From positions 1-64,000 of the forward strand of contig NZ_JACHOV010000006.1 of the NCBI RefSeq assembly GCF_014200045.1: 64,000 bases of DNA. Direction: 5' to 3'. Below, one piece after another: positions 52,835 to 60,094 of the stretch. This stretch comes from Rhizorhapis suberifaciens. Its GTDB lineage: Bacteria; Pseudomonadota; Alphaproteobacteria; Sphingomonadales; Sphingomonadaceae. The translations under genes and the position numbers were made by a program. Every line of letters starts with the position of its first letter. Within the stretch, counting starts at the first letter, position 1. The notes under the pieces were generated by a model that did no database searches, had not been told where the DNA came from, and worked only from the letters and a program-made list of their open reading frames with translations.

Positions 52835-53091
52835 TCAGACGATCTCCAAAGGCGGTAGCTCAAAAACGAACTCGTTGTTGAACTCATCGGCTCCATTAAA
52901 GAGCAGCGATTAGCATGACCTTCAGAAATCCCAATTCCTATCTGCCATTATTTGAGAAATATGCCATTATGTCTAGCAACTCAGCCTCAGACAGCGGGCG
53001 TCTTTCAATAATTTTTAGTTGAACTGTGCGCGAGGCACGTTGAAGCGTCATGGTTTCTTGCCTGTAATGAGCGCGCAGAGTCAATTCAAAA
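52835..53091. promoter_or_regulatory. AT-rich promoter region of the polyol operon
   Basis: The 257 bp upstream of the dehydrogenase are AT-richer than average and contain no credible gene. A promoter for the leftward operon is expected here; no clear operator is visible. To the right the island debris begins. Confidence 0.4.
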
Positions 53092-53271
53092 TTATTTCGT
53101 TAAGTAACAGTGTCTTGCGATTCGTCCGACGAGCAGTTGATCCGAGGCAGCGATCAGCCACGCTGCTGTGGCGATGATTTGCTCGAAGTGTTTGGCGAGG
53201 CGGCGGTTGCGGTGGGGCCGGGCGAGCGTGCGCTTGACAGCAAGCCCGCCGTCGCGGTGCTGTCGGCGGTT
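53092..53271 (-). pseudogene. IS5-type transposase C-terminal remnant
   Basis: The minus-strand frame reads RQHRDGGLAVKRTLARPHRN, then RRLAKHFEQIIATAAWLIAA and LLVGRIAR, which matches the end of IS5/IS4-type transposases (VERTFAWLxRxRRLxxDxE pattern, with the catalytic Glu region already altered). Only the last 60 residues exist. No inverted-repeat ends could be recognised. Confidence 0.6.
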
Positions 53272-53296
53272 ATAGGCAATATGGTGAGACCCGGCT

Positions 53297-53446
53297 GACG
53301 AACCCGCCAGCGTTCTGCTGGACCGCATCCAGGCAGAGCGCGCCGCCGCAAAAGTGCGGCCGGAGAAAGACGGCGTGAAATGGGTATTCCACAACATTAT
53401 GGCCCAGAGGCTCCCGGCCATTGCCAGAAATCACGTAATTACATGA
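53297..53446 (+). pseudogene. Possible hsdS (type I restriction specificity subunit) C-terminal remnant
   Basis: A plus-strand frame reads DEPASVLLDRIQAERAAAKV, which is the usual C-terminal signature of HsdS proteins, then a divergent tail ending at TGA 53446 inside the first 95-bp repeat. The two DNA-recognition domains are missing. A type I restriction locus was probably present here before the island rearranged. Confidence 0.5.
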
Positions 53447-53526
53447 CTCTGAAAATCAAGAAACAGTGTCGCGGAAGATGGTGCGTGCAACCACCTGGGC
53501 TTTCGGTCCATTCGACCCCCCGGTCA
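53432..53526 (+). repeat. 95-bp direct repeat, copy 1 of 3
   Basis: This stretch, from CACGTAATTACATGA to CCCCCCGGTCA, aligns without gaps with 57330-57424 and more loosely with 59951-60045. It ends 123 bp before the first integrase gene, and copy 2 ends 124 bp before the second. It may be the distal part of the integrase control region or an attachment arm. Confidence 0.7.
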
Positions 53527-53634
53527 ACTGAACTATAGGCATTGTTGCATTCTGCGTCAGGATGAACTTTTCCGCATCATGCTGTCCACGGCAGATTATT
53601 TCTTTGAGAAATACAGAAATCGGTGATTATTAGG

Positions 53635-53655
53635 TTGCCATCGAAAGGATGGCGA
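53635..53655 (+). promoter_or_regulatory. Inverted repeat at integrase start with GAAAGG in loop, copy 1
   Basis: TTGCCAT and ATGGCGA pair (7 bp, one G-T) around CGAAAGG, and the start ATG is part of the right arm. Copies at 57527-57546 and 61452-61478 have different arms that also pair, around the same GAAAGG. Confidence 0.65.
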
Positions 53656-54803
53656 CGGTGCGACGAGTGTTATCGAACAGGTTCTTGGAGACGGCGAAGG
53701 CAGGCGTGAAGCGGGTCGATATCCGTGATGCGAGTTTCCCCGGCTTTGGCGTGAGGATCACGACACGGGGACGAAAGACCTTCGTCTACAACTATCGCTG
53801 GGGCCTCGAACAGCGCCGCGAAGTCCTCGGCACCTTCCCCGCAACGCCACTGGCGAAGGCCCGCGAGAAGGCGATGGATATCCTGCGGCTGATCGAGGAG
53901 GGCGTTGACCCGACCCAACAGCGCCGACGGCCGATCACCAGCGTTGACGAGGCGGTCGCGGATTTCATTCGCAGCTATGCCAAGCCCCGCAACAAGAGCT
54001 GGCGCGAGGCCGAACGCATCCTGAACCGCGAACTGGTCACCGTCCTTGGCCAGCGTGATATCCGGTCGATCACGAAGACCGACATATTGGGGATTGTCGA
54101 TGCCGCCAGCGAACGCGGCGCGCTCTATCAGGCGAACCGCATCCTTGCCCATACGCGCAAGTTCCTCAACTGGAGCGCTCAGAGGAACATGATCGATGCC
54201 AATCCGATCCTCGGCATCAGCGCACCAAGCCGCGAGCGTGCCCGCGATCGGGTCTTGTCGGATGATGAGATCGCGCGCATCGTGAAGGCATCGAAGGCGG
54301 AACCGTTTCCTTTCGGCCCGTTCGTTCTGCTCCTGCTTGCCACCGCACAACGACGCGGCGAACTTGCGGAAATGCGCTGGAGCCACATCGATCGCGAGAC
54401 GGCGATCTGGGAGATGCCGGCTGAATATTCGAAGAACGGCAAGGCGAACACGGTGCCGCTGACGCCCTTCGCCATGCGCGGGCTCGAAGCGGTGCCGATG
54501 TTCGATGGGTGCGACCTTGTGTTCAGTACCAACCGCCGCACGCCCGTCAGCGGCTTTTCGAAGATGCTGCGGCGCATTTCGGAAGCGTCAGGCACATCGG
54601 ACTGGCGGCTGCATGATCTTCGCCGCACGGCGGCCTCTGGCATGGCGCGGGCGGGCGTTGCGCCGCACATCGTCGAGAAGGTGCTGAACCACATCAGCGG
54701 CGAAATTTCCGGGGTGGCTGCGGTGTATAACCGCTATGGCTATACGGATGAGAAGCGCGCGGCGCTGGAGAAATGGGGGAGCTTTCTCGATGGCCTCGAC
54801 TAA
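53649..54803 (+). CDS. P4-type tyrosine integrase (first of three)
   Basis: The 384-residue protein has the DUF4102 N-terminal arm-binding domain (FPGFGVRITTRGRKTFVYNY, then LGTFPATPLAKAREKAMDIL), a core-binding domain to about 195 and the catalytic domain. Catalytic residues are Arg in LLATAQRRGELAEMRW, HxxR in WRLHDLRRTAASGMA, His in VEKVLNHISG and the nucleophile Tyr in YNRYGY, so it should be active. These enzymes insert islands, usually at tRNA 3' ends. It is closely related to the integrases at 57548 and 61477, including the untranslated leader. Confidence 0.93.
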   Translation: MATVRRVLSNRFLETAKAGVKRVDIRDASFPGFGVRITTRGRKTFVYNYRWGLEQRREVLGTFPATPLAKAREKAMDILRLIEEGVDPTQQRRRPITSVDEAVADFIRSYAKPRNKSWREAERILNRELVTVLGQRDIRSITKTDILGIVDAASERGALYQANRILAHTRKFLNWSAQRNMIDANPILGISAPSRERARDRVLSDDEIARIVKASKAEPFPFGPFVLLLLATAQRRGELAEMRWSHIDRETAIWEMPAEYSKNGKANTVPLTPFAMRGLEAVPMFDGCDLVFSTNRRTPVSGFSKMLRRISEASGTSDWRLHDLRRTAASGMARAGVAPHIVEKVLNHISGEISGVAAVYNRYGYTDEKRAALEKWGSFLDGLD

Positions 54804-55437
54804 CGAACGACCCGACGACGCGTTGACCGTTCGCGAGGCGATGAATCGCATCGGTCTGATGATGTTTGCCGATCAGTGGCCCGGGAAGGAATATCTCGAC
54901 CACTGGCGGCTGGGCCTGAATCCGTGGCCAACAACCAAGCTTCGCGGCATGGAGGCGGTTCGCGAGTTGCTCAAGCTCGTGTGGGACGAACGTGTGATCG
55001 TCGAGGTCGAGATAGAGCCGGAAAAATATGAACCGCCGCCAGCATCCCAATGGCCGCACCGAATATACCGACAACGTCCGCATGATCCGGGGACGGCCGA
55101 CGCGGGTGCAGGATGCCACCGAGTTCATCGACGCGGCGGAGAAGGCATTTGTGCGGACCGCCCCGGCCATCGACCGGCGCATGGCGGAGCTGCGTGGCTG
55201 ACCGCGACACGCTGGCCAAGCGCGTCGCCGCCGCGCTGGACCATCCCGCCCGGTATGTCAGGGTCCATCCCGCGCCATCGAATATGTATTCAGCCTGTGA
55301 TTGCTTTGCGGCGCTCAAATGCCTTGATCAATCGATCGGTTGGGGCGGGGGAGGTGTCGACTGCCTGCAAGAATGCCTCAGTGTCTCGCCGGTCAAGCTT
55401 CATGCATTCGCGGCTCGTTTCGCGCGACTGCGGTTGA
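54790..55437 (+). CDS. Small hypothetical protein; only first half looks coding
   Basis: ATG 54790 overlaps the integrase end by 14 bp. The first 80 residues (DALTVREAMNRIGLMMFADQ, then LDHWRLGLNPWP and AVRELLKLVWDERV) look like a genuine soluble protein of unknown family. After about 55030 the frame becomes arginine-rich and unlike a protein, while a better frame begins at 55028. A frameshift that destroyed the original stop is one explanation. Overlapping genes of this kind follow all three integrases. Confidence 0.45.
   Translation: MASTNERPDDALTVREAMNRIGLMMFADQWPGKEYLDHWRLGLNPWPTTKLRGMEAVRELLKLVWDERVIVEVEIEPEKYEPPPASQWPHRIYRQRPHDPGTADAGAGCHRVHRRGGEGICADRPGHRPAHGGAAWLTATRWPSASPPRWTIPPGMSGSIPRHRICIQPVIALRRSNALINRSVGAGEVSTACKNASVSRRSSFMHSRLVSRDCG
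55028..55201 (+). CDS. Small hypothetical protein, 57 residues
   Basis: ATG 55028 gives MNRRQHPNGRTEYTDNVRMI, then RPTRVQDATEFIDAAEKAF and ends AIDRRMAELRG. The composition is protein-like and charged, with a helical second half. A further GTG frame at 55194-55445 overlaps its end and begins VADRDTLAKRVAAALDHPAR; its second half is antisense to the DUF1778 remnant, so I do not list it separately. Function unknown. Confidence 0.4.
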   Translation: MNRRQHPNGRTEYTDNVRMIRGRPTRVQDATEFIDAAEKAFVRTAPAIDRRMAELRG

Positions 55438-55478
55438 TCGGGTGAATCGATGGCCACCATAGTTTCCTTCGCAGCCAA
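55290..55478 (-). pseudogene. DUF1778/TacA-type antitoxin remnant
   Basis: The minus-strand frame reads MKLDRRDTEAFLQAVDTSPA, then PTDRLIKAFERRKAI, which resembles the toxin-binding C-terminal half of DUF1778 antitoxins (LSxRDxxAFLxALxxPPxPxxxLxxA). The ribbon-helix-helix N-terminus is not recognisable, and no GNAT toxin gene follows. It is likely a dead leftover of a TacAT-type module. Confidence 0.5.
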
Positions 55479-55651
55479 TCGGTTGGTCGAGCAAATACCA
55501 TATCGATTGAGGCGGCCTCTGTCAGGAGAATCTCGTTGCTGTCACAGCGCGGCCGCCGTTGGTAACGCTTGGATGACTATCGGAAAGCGCAAGTCACGAA
55601 GTCGTTACCAGGCGTGGGGAGGATATGGCATGGCAGGAATTCCTACCGCCT

Positions 55652-56977
55652 TTATCGTTTCAATTCCGCATCTGCGGTGTCGAGCTGCCGAATCCGGTCC
55701 CTTGCGCTTGCCACTACGGATGCATGGATCGCTTCGGGGAAATGGGCGGGAAGCTGGTGCGCTACGTCGCTGAATGCACGGTCGAAACTTGCTCTGATCT
55801 CGTCGATGGCCTGTCCGATGAGTTGAATTGAAAGCCCCGCAGCACGACCGGTTTCGACGAAATGTCGTCCGTGGATGTCGAAGATCCGATAGCGGTGAGA
55901 GTTGCCGATCGCCATCGCTAGCTTGAATTGGTTACGGCGGATTTTATGGGTGTCGAGGCTGGGTTGGGCCGTCAGTATGTCGTATAGCGGCGTCAGCCGA
56001 TAACGGCTGCGCGGTGCCAGGAAGATGCTGAAGTTCTTCGCATGGCCGTCGGTCGCACCGATCAACCAGAACAGAATTTGCGCCTTGAAAAAGGCCAGTT
56101 GGTCCGTTTGCGAATTGTCGCTGCCCATCAACAGCTTCGCGATCGAGGCGATCCCGGGGCCACCCTCATTCTCATATTTGTTGGTGGGAGCGACCGAAAG
56201 AGCCTGACAGCTATCCTCCTGCGGTAGCCGCAGCAGCCGGCCGTCATTGGTCCAGCGCCGATCAAACCGGGTGATGACGAGAACCTTGCTGTCGCCAAAT
56301 GTCGCAATCTCGGCCTCGTTTGTCAGAAGGCCGAACGCACCGATGAGCTTCAGGCAGTAGAATTCATTCTCTACGCTGTTCGATAGGTCGATGCCATTCG
56401 GCAGTGTGCCGATTTGCGGTTTCAGAATATGCGTTGTCGGGGTCGTGCCGTGAGGACGCAGCCATTTGCCCTCATGGCGAAGCAGCGCCGTCTTCTCCTG
56501 TGCGCCTGCAATCGAGATGCGGAAATCGTCATCATCACCGAGGCCAAGTGGCGCGCGGGCCAAGTTCGAGATCATGGCCGCAATCTCGTCCTCACCTATC
56601 GGCGTTCCTTCTACCTTCGTTGCGGGCGGCGGAATGTCGTCAACGGGCATGAACTGGAGTGCGCCCACACAATCGCGACCGATCTTGCTCAAGAGGCTGA
56701 AGGCGTCGGTTCCCTTCGCGCCCACACGTTCGGCGACCCGCGTTCGGATCGGTCTGGAGTCCGGCAGGAGGTTCTCGAATACCGCCGCAACCGGGTCGCC
56801 TAGATAGCGGCTCTTCCGAAGCGGCAAGGAGAGTGAAACGGGAATGGCATGCTCCCATTCCAGCCAGCTATCGTCATAGGTAAAGTCGATCGCACCGCTC
56901 GATTGCCGGGTCAGGCGACCGACATGACGATTGTTCAGGAAGACATTGAGCGGCGTGCGAACGCTTCGGCGCGCCAT
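55652..56977 (-). CDS. hipA: HipA kinase toxin, close to the E. coli type
   Basis: The 441-residue protein follows E. coli HipA along its length: NNRHVGRLTRQSSGAIDFTY, IPVSLSLPLR, FENLLPDS, the phosphorylation loop SIAGAQEKTALLRHEGKW near 155, TPTTHILKPQIG, RFDRRW, RLPQEDSCQAL, NEGGPGIA, the catalytic GATDGHAKNFSIF near 310 and LTPLYDILTAQP. E. coli HipA phosphorylates glutamyl-tRNA synthetase. The true start is ATG 56977, whose A is shared with the hipB stop (TGATG). Every catalytic element is present. Confidence 0.93.
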   Translation of the reverse strand: MARRSVRTPLNVFLNNRHVGRLTRQSSGAIDFTYDDSWLEWEHAIPVSLSLPLRKSRYLGDPVAAVFENLLPDSRPIRTRVAERVGAKGTDAFSLLSKIGRDCVGALQFMPVDDIPPPATKVEGTPIGEDEIAAMISNLARAPLGLGDDDDFRISIAGAQEKTALLRHEGKWLRPHGTTPTTHILKPQIGTLPNGIDLSNSVENEFYCLKLIGAFGLLTNEAEIATFGDSKVLVITRFDRRWTNDGRLLRLPQEDSCQALSVAPTNKYENEGGPGIASIAKLLMGSDNSQTDQLAFFKAQILFWLIGATDGHAKNFSIFLAPRSRYRLTPLYDILTAQPSLDTHKIRRNQFKLAMAIGNSHRYRIFDIHGRHFVETGRAAGLSIQLIGQAIDEIRASFDRAFSDVAHQLPAHFPEAIHASVVASARDRIRQLDTADAELKR

Positions 56978-57228
56978 CAAAAGATATCCTCAATGTCCTG
57001 GGATGAACCTTTTGAACGCGAGGCGACCGTCAGTTCAAGGTCAAGCGCTGCGAGCAGAGCGCAGATGGTCTCGACCTTGGTCGCGTCATGGCCGTTTTCG
57101 ATCTGTGAAATGGTAGCTTGGCGGAGCCCTGCCTTGGCCGCGACTTGTGATTGGCTGAGGCCAATATGTGTGCGATGACGCCGCAGAGCGTTGCCGAGCT
57201 GCTTGGGTGTTCGAGCAATCTGGGCCAT
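56977..57228 (-). CDS. hipB: HipB Xre antitoxin, E. coli type
   Basis: The product has 83 residues from ATG 57228, which has GGAGAATGTC upstream; ATG 57240 is in frame but poorly placed. The helix-turn-helix is LRRHRTHIGLSQSQVAAKAG, then LRQATISQIENGHDATKVET. It ends in an acidic tail, SSQDIEDIF, similar to the disordered HipB tail whose loss frees HipA. It should bind the three 18-bp operators directly upstream and repress its own operon. Confidence 0.92.
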   Translation of the reverse strand: MAQIARTPKQLGNALRRHRTHIGLSQSQVAAKAGLRQATISQIENGHDATKVETICALLAALDLELTVASRSKGSSQDIEDIF

Positions 57229-57248
57229 GACATTCTCCATGTCCCGCA

Positions 57249-57320
57249 TATACGCTAACTCGGATAATTGTGCAATATACGAAATGGCGTATATTTTCAG
57301 TATATACGCTCAACCGTATA
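57249..57320. promoter_or_regulatory. Three hipB operators TATACG-N6-CGTATA spaced exactly 27 bp
   Basis: Sites at 57249-57266 (right arm CGGATA), 57276-57293 and 57303-57320 share TATACG-N6-CGTATA. They have the same 18-bp length as the E. coli HipB operator TATCC-N8-GGATA; the first site even ends in GGATA. Starts are 27 bp apart in both intervals. They cover the promoter of this leftward hipBA pair. Confidence 0.85.
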
Positions 57321-57329
57321 TTGCCTCGA

Positions 57330-57424
57330 CACGTAATCACGTGAGACTGAAAAACCGGAATCAGCGTCGCGCCATCTGGTTCGAATATCGACGCGGAGCC
57401 TCGGTCCAAAGCACCCCCCGGTCA
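57330..57424 (+). repeat. 95-bp direct repeat, copy 2 of 3
   Basis: From CACGTAATCACGTGA to CCCCCCGGTCA, this aligns without gaps with copy 1. It ends 124 bp before the second integrase gene. Together with copy 1 it brackets the hipBA-carrying segment of 3.9 kb. Confidence 0.7.
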
Positions 57425-57526
57425 CGGGCGGCATGGTCAGATCGCATCGCACTGCACTTTCCCGACGCAGGCCGTTCGGAGACTGGGAATTTCTTTGAGA
57501 TTGGGTGATTTCCATGATTATTGAAG

Positions 57527-57546
57527 TGTCATTCGAAAGGATGACA
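57527..57546 (+). promoter_or_regulatory. Inverted repeat at integrase start with GAAAGG in loop, copy 2
   Basis: TGTCAT and ATGACA pair perfectly around TCGAAAGG, ending one base before the start ATG at 57548. The arms differ completely from copies 1 and 3 while pairing and loop are kept. Confidence 0.65.
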
Positions 57547-57547
57547 T

Positions 57548-58615
57548 ATGCCGGTAAAGGCCCTGACCAACAAGACGCTCGAAGCTCTGAAACCGAATGC
57601 GAAGCGCTATGAGGTCCATGACCTCTTATGCCCCGGCATGAGCGTTCGGGTTTCGGCGCAGGGGCAAAAGGTCTTCTCCGTCAAGTTTCGATATGGCCTT
57701 AACCAGAAGCGCATGAAGCTCGGCGTCTATCCCCGCATTACGTTGGCCACAGCGCGCGAGAAGGCGATGGATATCTTGCGGCAGGTCGATGAAGGCATCG
57801 ATCCGACCAAGCGCCGCCGCACGCCCAATATGAAGGTCGAAGCCGTATGCGGCGAATTCATCCGCCTTCACGCGCAGGCCCGCAACAAAAGCTGGCGCGA
57901 GGCCGAGCGCATCTTGGAACGGGAGTTGGTCGGAACCTTCGGGCAGCGCGATATTCGTGAGATCAAACGGTTCGATGTGCTGGAAATCATGGACGCCACC
58001 GTCGCGCGCGGATCGACCTATCAGGCCAACCGCATCCTTTCGAACATCCGTAAGCTGTTCAATTGGTGTGTGGAGCGCGGGATTGTCGAGACCAGCCCAA
58101 TCACCGGATTGAAGGCACCGACCAAGGAGGAATCTCGCGACCGGGTGTTGGAGGATGACGAAATCGTCCGGCTGCTGCGCGCGTGCCGTAATGATGTCTA
58201 TCCCTTTCGCCAGTTCGTGCCGATCCTGCTGGCGACCGCGCAGCGCCGGGGAGAGCTGGCCGAAATGCGCTGGAGCGAGGTTGATCTTGACGCCAAGCAG
58301 TGGGTCATTCCCGCCGATCGATCCAAGAACGGCAAGCCGCATGTCGTGCCGCTCAGCCCCTATGCACTCGACGCCTTGAACGAGGTGCCGCGCTTTCTCG
58401 ACTGCGATTATGTGTTCAGCCATGACGACATTCTGCATACGGACCGCTGGAATCCATACGCGGAAATGCTCGCCACCCTGAACGATCAGGAGCGCGGGGA
58501 ACTGCGCCAGACGGCGGTAGCCAGCATGTGCGAACTGATGCGCGATTGCGACGACTTCGAGGTTCGCGCCGAAGCCTACGACATTCTCACTCAACTGAAG
58601 GTGATACGACGATGA
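57548..58615 (+). CDS. P4-type integrase with replaced C-terminus, probably inactive
   Basis: The first 290 or so of 355 residues are a normal P4-type integrase (CPGMSVRVSAQGQKVFSVKF, then LGVYPRITLATAREKAM and LLATAQRRGELAEMRWSEVD with the catalytic Arg). After FLDCDYVFS the sequence changes to an unrelated tail (HDDILHTDRWNPYAEML, then CELMRDCDDFEVRAEAYDIL). The HxxR, the second His and the nucleophile Tyr are therefore all missing. A recombination with another gene, still in frame, is the simplest explanation. The tail itself has no family I recognise. The stop overlaps the next small gene (ATGA). Confidence 0.88.
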   Translation: MPVKALTNKTLEALKPNAKRYEVHDLLCPGMSVRVSAQGQKVFSVKFRYGLNQKRMKLGVYPRITLATAREKAMDILRQVDEGIDPTKRRRTPNMKVEAVCGEFIRLHAQARNKSWREAERILERELVGTFGQRDIREIKRFDVLEIMDATVARGSTYQANRILSNIRKLFNWCVERGIVETSPITGLKAPTKEESRDRVLEDDEIVRLLRACRNDVYPFRQFVPILLATAQRRGELAEMRWSEVDLDAKQWVIPADRSKNGKPHVVPLSPYALDALNEVPRFLDCDYVFSHDDILHTDRWNPYAEMLATLNDQERGELRQTAVASMCELMRDCDDFEVRAEAYDILTQLKVIRR

Positions 58616-58809
58616 CTGATACGAACGAGTCCCTGAAGGCCGCTGACCCCGGTTCGCATCCCAAGGCAGAGAAGTATGGAATGCCCATCGAATATGCCGA
58701 CCGGATCGTGCAGCGGCACTTCGGCGTGACGGACGATAACGCCGCACTCGCAGGCGGACACATCGCCGCTGACATTGAGGTGAGCAAGGCGCTCGCCAAG
58801 AAGAGCTAA
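58612..58809 (+). CDS. Small hypothetical protein, 65 residues
   Basis: ATG 58612 overlaps the stop of the chimeric integrase (ATGA). The protein is acidic at the start (TDTNESLKAADPGSH) and has a helical second half (IEYADRIVQRHFGVTDDNAA, then HIAADIEVSKALAKKS). The coupling suggests it came together with the integrase tail from another element. I do not recognise a family. Confidence 0.6.
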   Translation: MTDTNESLKAADPGSHPKAEKYGMPIEYADRIVQRHFGVTDDNAALAGGHIAADIEVSKALAKKS

Positions 58810-58815
58810 TCGCGC

Positions 58816-59004
58816 ATGTCGCTCCGCACCCTTCAACGGCGTGTCGCCAAGATTGAGAAGGGTCGGAAGCCACGACCATCGCCATTCGTGATCCTCTGCG
58901 GCTCGTTCGAGGAGTTCGCGGACGCTACTTATGCCGAGGTCGTGGCGGGCACGCTTGACCGCCAGTTTCTGTATATCCTCGATCACCTGGGCGCTGGCGT
59001 ATAG
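58816..59004 (+). CDS. Small hypothetical protein, 62 residues
   Basis: ATG 58816 starts 7 bp after the previous stop. The basic N-terminus (SLRTLQRRVAKIEKGRKPRP) with a helical character is followed by FVILCGSFEEFADATYAEVV and a hydrophobic end. Short proteins with the SLRTLxRRVxxLE start are common in sphingomonad islands and phages, but their function is unknown to me. Confidence 0.6.
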   Translation: MSLRTLQRRVAKIEKGRKPRPSPFVILCGSFEEFADATYAEVVAGTLDRQFLYILDHLGAGV

Positions 59005-59152
59005 CCGCTGACGGTGCCTGCCGGTGCCAGCGTAGGGGTTGCGTGGGGCTTGGTTGCCTTCACCCACGCCGAGGATCAGCGGACGGTCCCTCGTTAATCG
59101 AACATCCGCAGCAGCGGGGATAGGCGACACTCCTTCCGTCCTGACGTTGCCG

Positions 59153-59180
59153 GCACCCTGCGCCTTCGGGCGCGGGGTGC
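59153..59180 (+). terminator. Strong 12-bp hairpin with TTCG loop, possible terminator
   Basis: GCACCCTGCGCC and GGCGCGGGGTGC pair over 12 bp (one G-T) around the stable TTCG tetraloop, 150 bp after the small genes. Only a short T-run follows, so termination is likely but efficiency is unclear. Confidence 0.55.
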
Positions 59181-59226
59181 TGCTTTGAAGCTCGTCAACC
59201 GCCGACGCCGACGTTACGATGGTGTC

Positions 59227-59652
59227 ATGTGGACCGCCCTCATATCCGCCCTCGCTGCAATAATTGCATCTGCCGGTGCAATCTATCTGACCAAGCAGAA
59301 GGAACGCGAAGCAGAATGGCGCTCAAAGAAGCTCGCATACTATGAGGAGTTCTTCGGCGCAGCCAGCGGCATCGTTGGCGACACTGCACCGCCAGGCGCA
59401 AAGATCAGGTTTGCAACGGCAGTGAACAACCTTCATCTGATCGCCTCCGGCGCAGTTATCAAAGCTCTGCACGCATTCACCGACGAGATTGCCGAGTCGA
59501 ACGCTGCTACCTTCACCAAGGATCGGCATGACGAACTCTGGTCACGGCTTGTGTGGGAGATTCGTGCAGACCTTGACGACCCGCCGACAAAGCAGCCTTC
59601 TGCATTTCAAGCGCGGCTCTGGGCGTCTGGCGTAGGACGCAACGTGCCGTAG
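59227..59652 (+). CDS. Small membrane-anchored hypothetical protein
   Basis: The product has 141 residues from ATG 59227; a TTG start at 59185 would add 14 basic residues. An N-terminal membrane helix (ALISALAAIIASAGAIYL) is followed by a charged cytoplasmic segment (KQKEREAEWRSKKLAYYEEF) and a soluble helical domain. The layout resembles small proteins that sit next to defence or toxin modules, but no family is recognised. It stands alone between the hairpin and the tRNA fragment. Confidence 0.6.
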   Translation: MWTALISALAAIIASAGAIYLTKQKEREAEWRSKKLAYYEEFFGAASGIVGDTAPPGAKIRFATAVNNLHLIASGAVIKALHAFTDEIAESNAATFTKDRHDELWSRLVWEIRADLDDPPTKQPSAFQARLWASGVGRNVP

Positions 59653-59745
59653 TGGTGCGCTCTTACACTGCTCTTATACGGCGCTCGGGGCAGCTTGTAA
59701 GACCTATCCCCGAAGGGAGTAAGTGGCTGTAAATGCTAGAAAATT

Positions 59746-59790
59746 TGGTGGACGCACTAGGGCTCGAACCTAGGACCCGCTGATTAAGAG
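59746..59790 (-). other. tRNA-Lys(CTT) 3' fragment, probable attachment-site scar
   Basis: Read on the minus strand, the segment runs from the anticodon loop CTCTTAA through the variable loop and a perfect T arm (CTAGG/CCTAG around TTCGAGC) to the acceptor strand TGCGTCC, discriminator A and encoded CCA. The matching 5' half (acceptor GGACGCA, D arm) is absent upstream. A tRNA 3' end of about 45 bp is the usual att core of P4-type integrases, so this is most likely an attL/attR copy. Confidence 0.8.
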
Positions 59791-59950
59791 CGCGGCTTAA
59801 GCTCTTGATATACCTAATCAAATCTCTTCATTTTGACCCATATTCGCCGGAAATCAGCGGGTCCGAGGTCTTCAGATCGATTCACGCTCTCGCAGGTCCA
59901 TTCATGCAAATGGAGGCGTCTGATACCCGTGTGGGACCCACAGGGTAGAC

Positions 59951-60045
59951 ATGCATTTGATTGAGACTTTGATTTCTGGAAAATGTCGCGCGGCACTTGG
60001 TGCGACGCTGGACGGCGGAGTTCGGTCTAAACGACCCGCCGGTCA
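59951..60045 (+). repeat. 95-bp direct repeat, copy 3 of 3 (diverged)
   Basis: TGAGAC, TGTCGCG, TTCGGTC and CCGGTCA line up with copies 1 and 2 at nearly the same spacing, matching best from the right end. Here the next gene is fic, not an integrase, so an integrase gene may have been lost or displaced. Confidence 0.55.
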
Positions 60046-60094
60046 TTACCGTTCATAACGGGTGGGATGTCGCGTGTCAGGCAAAATCCTGATG

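Noticed and set aside
54736-55437. Single 200-plus-residue protein after the first integrase
   Set aside because: Only the first 80 residues look like protein; the rest is arginine-rich and overlaps a better short frame at 55028-55201, so only a low-confidence entry is given.
57249-57320. 27-bp periodic repeats considered as a CRISPR-like array
   Set aside because: The repeated unit is an 18-bp palindrome with short gaps, there are only three units, and they lie exactly in a hipB promoter, so operators explain them.
59746-59790. Complete tRNA-Lys gene
   Set aside because: The acceptor 5' strand, D arm and 5' side of the anticodon stem are missing, so it cannot be a functional tRNA.
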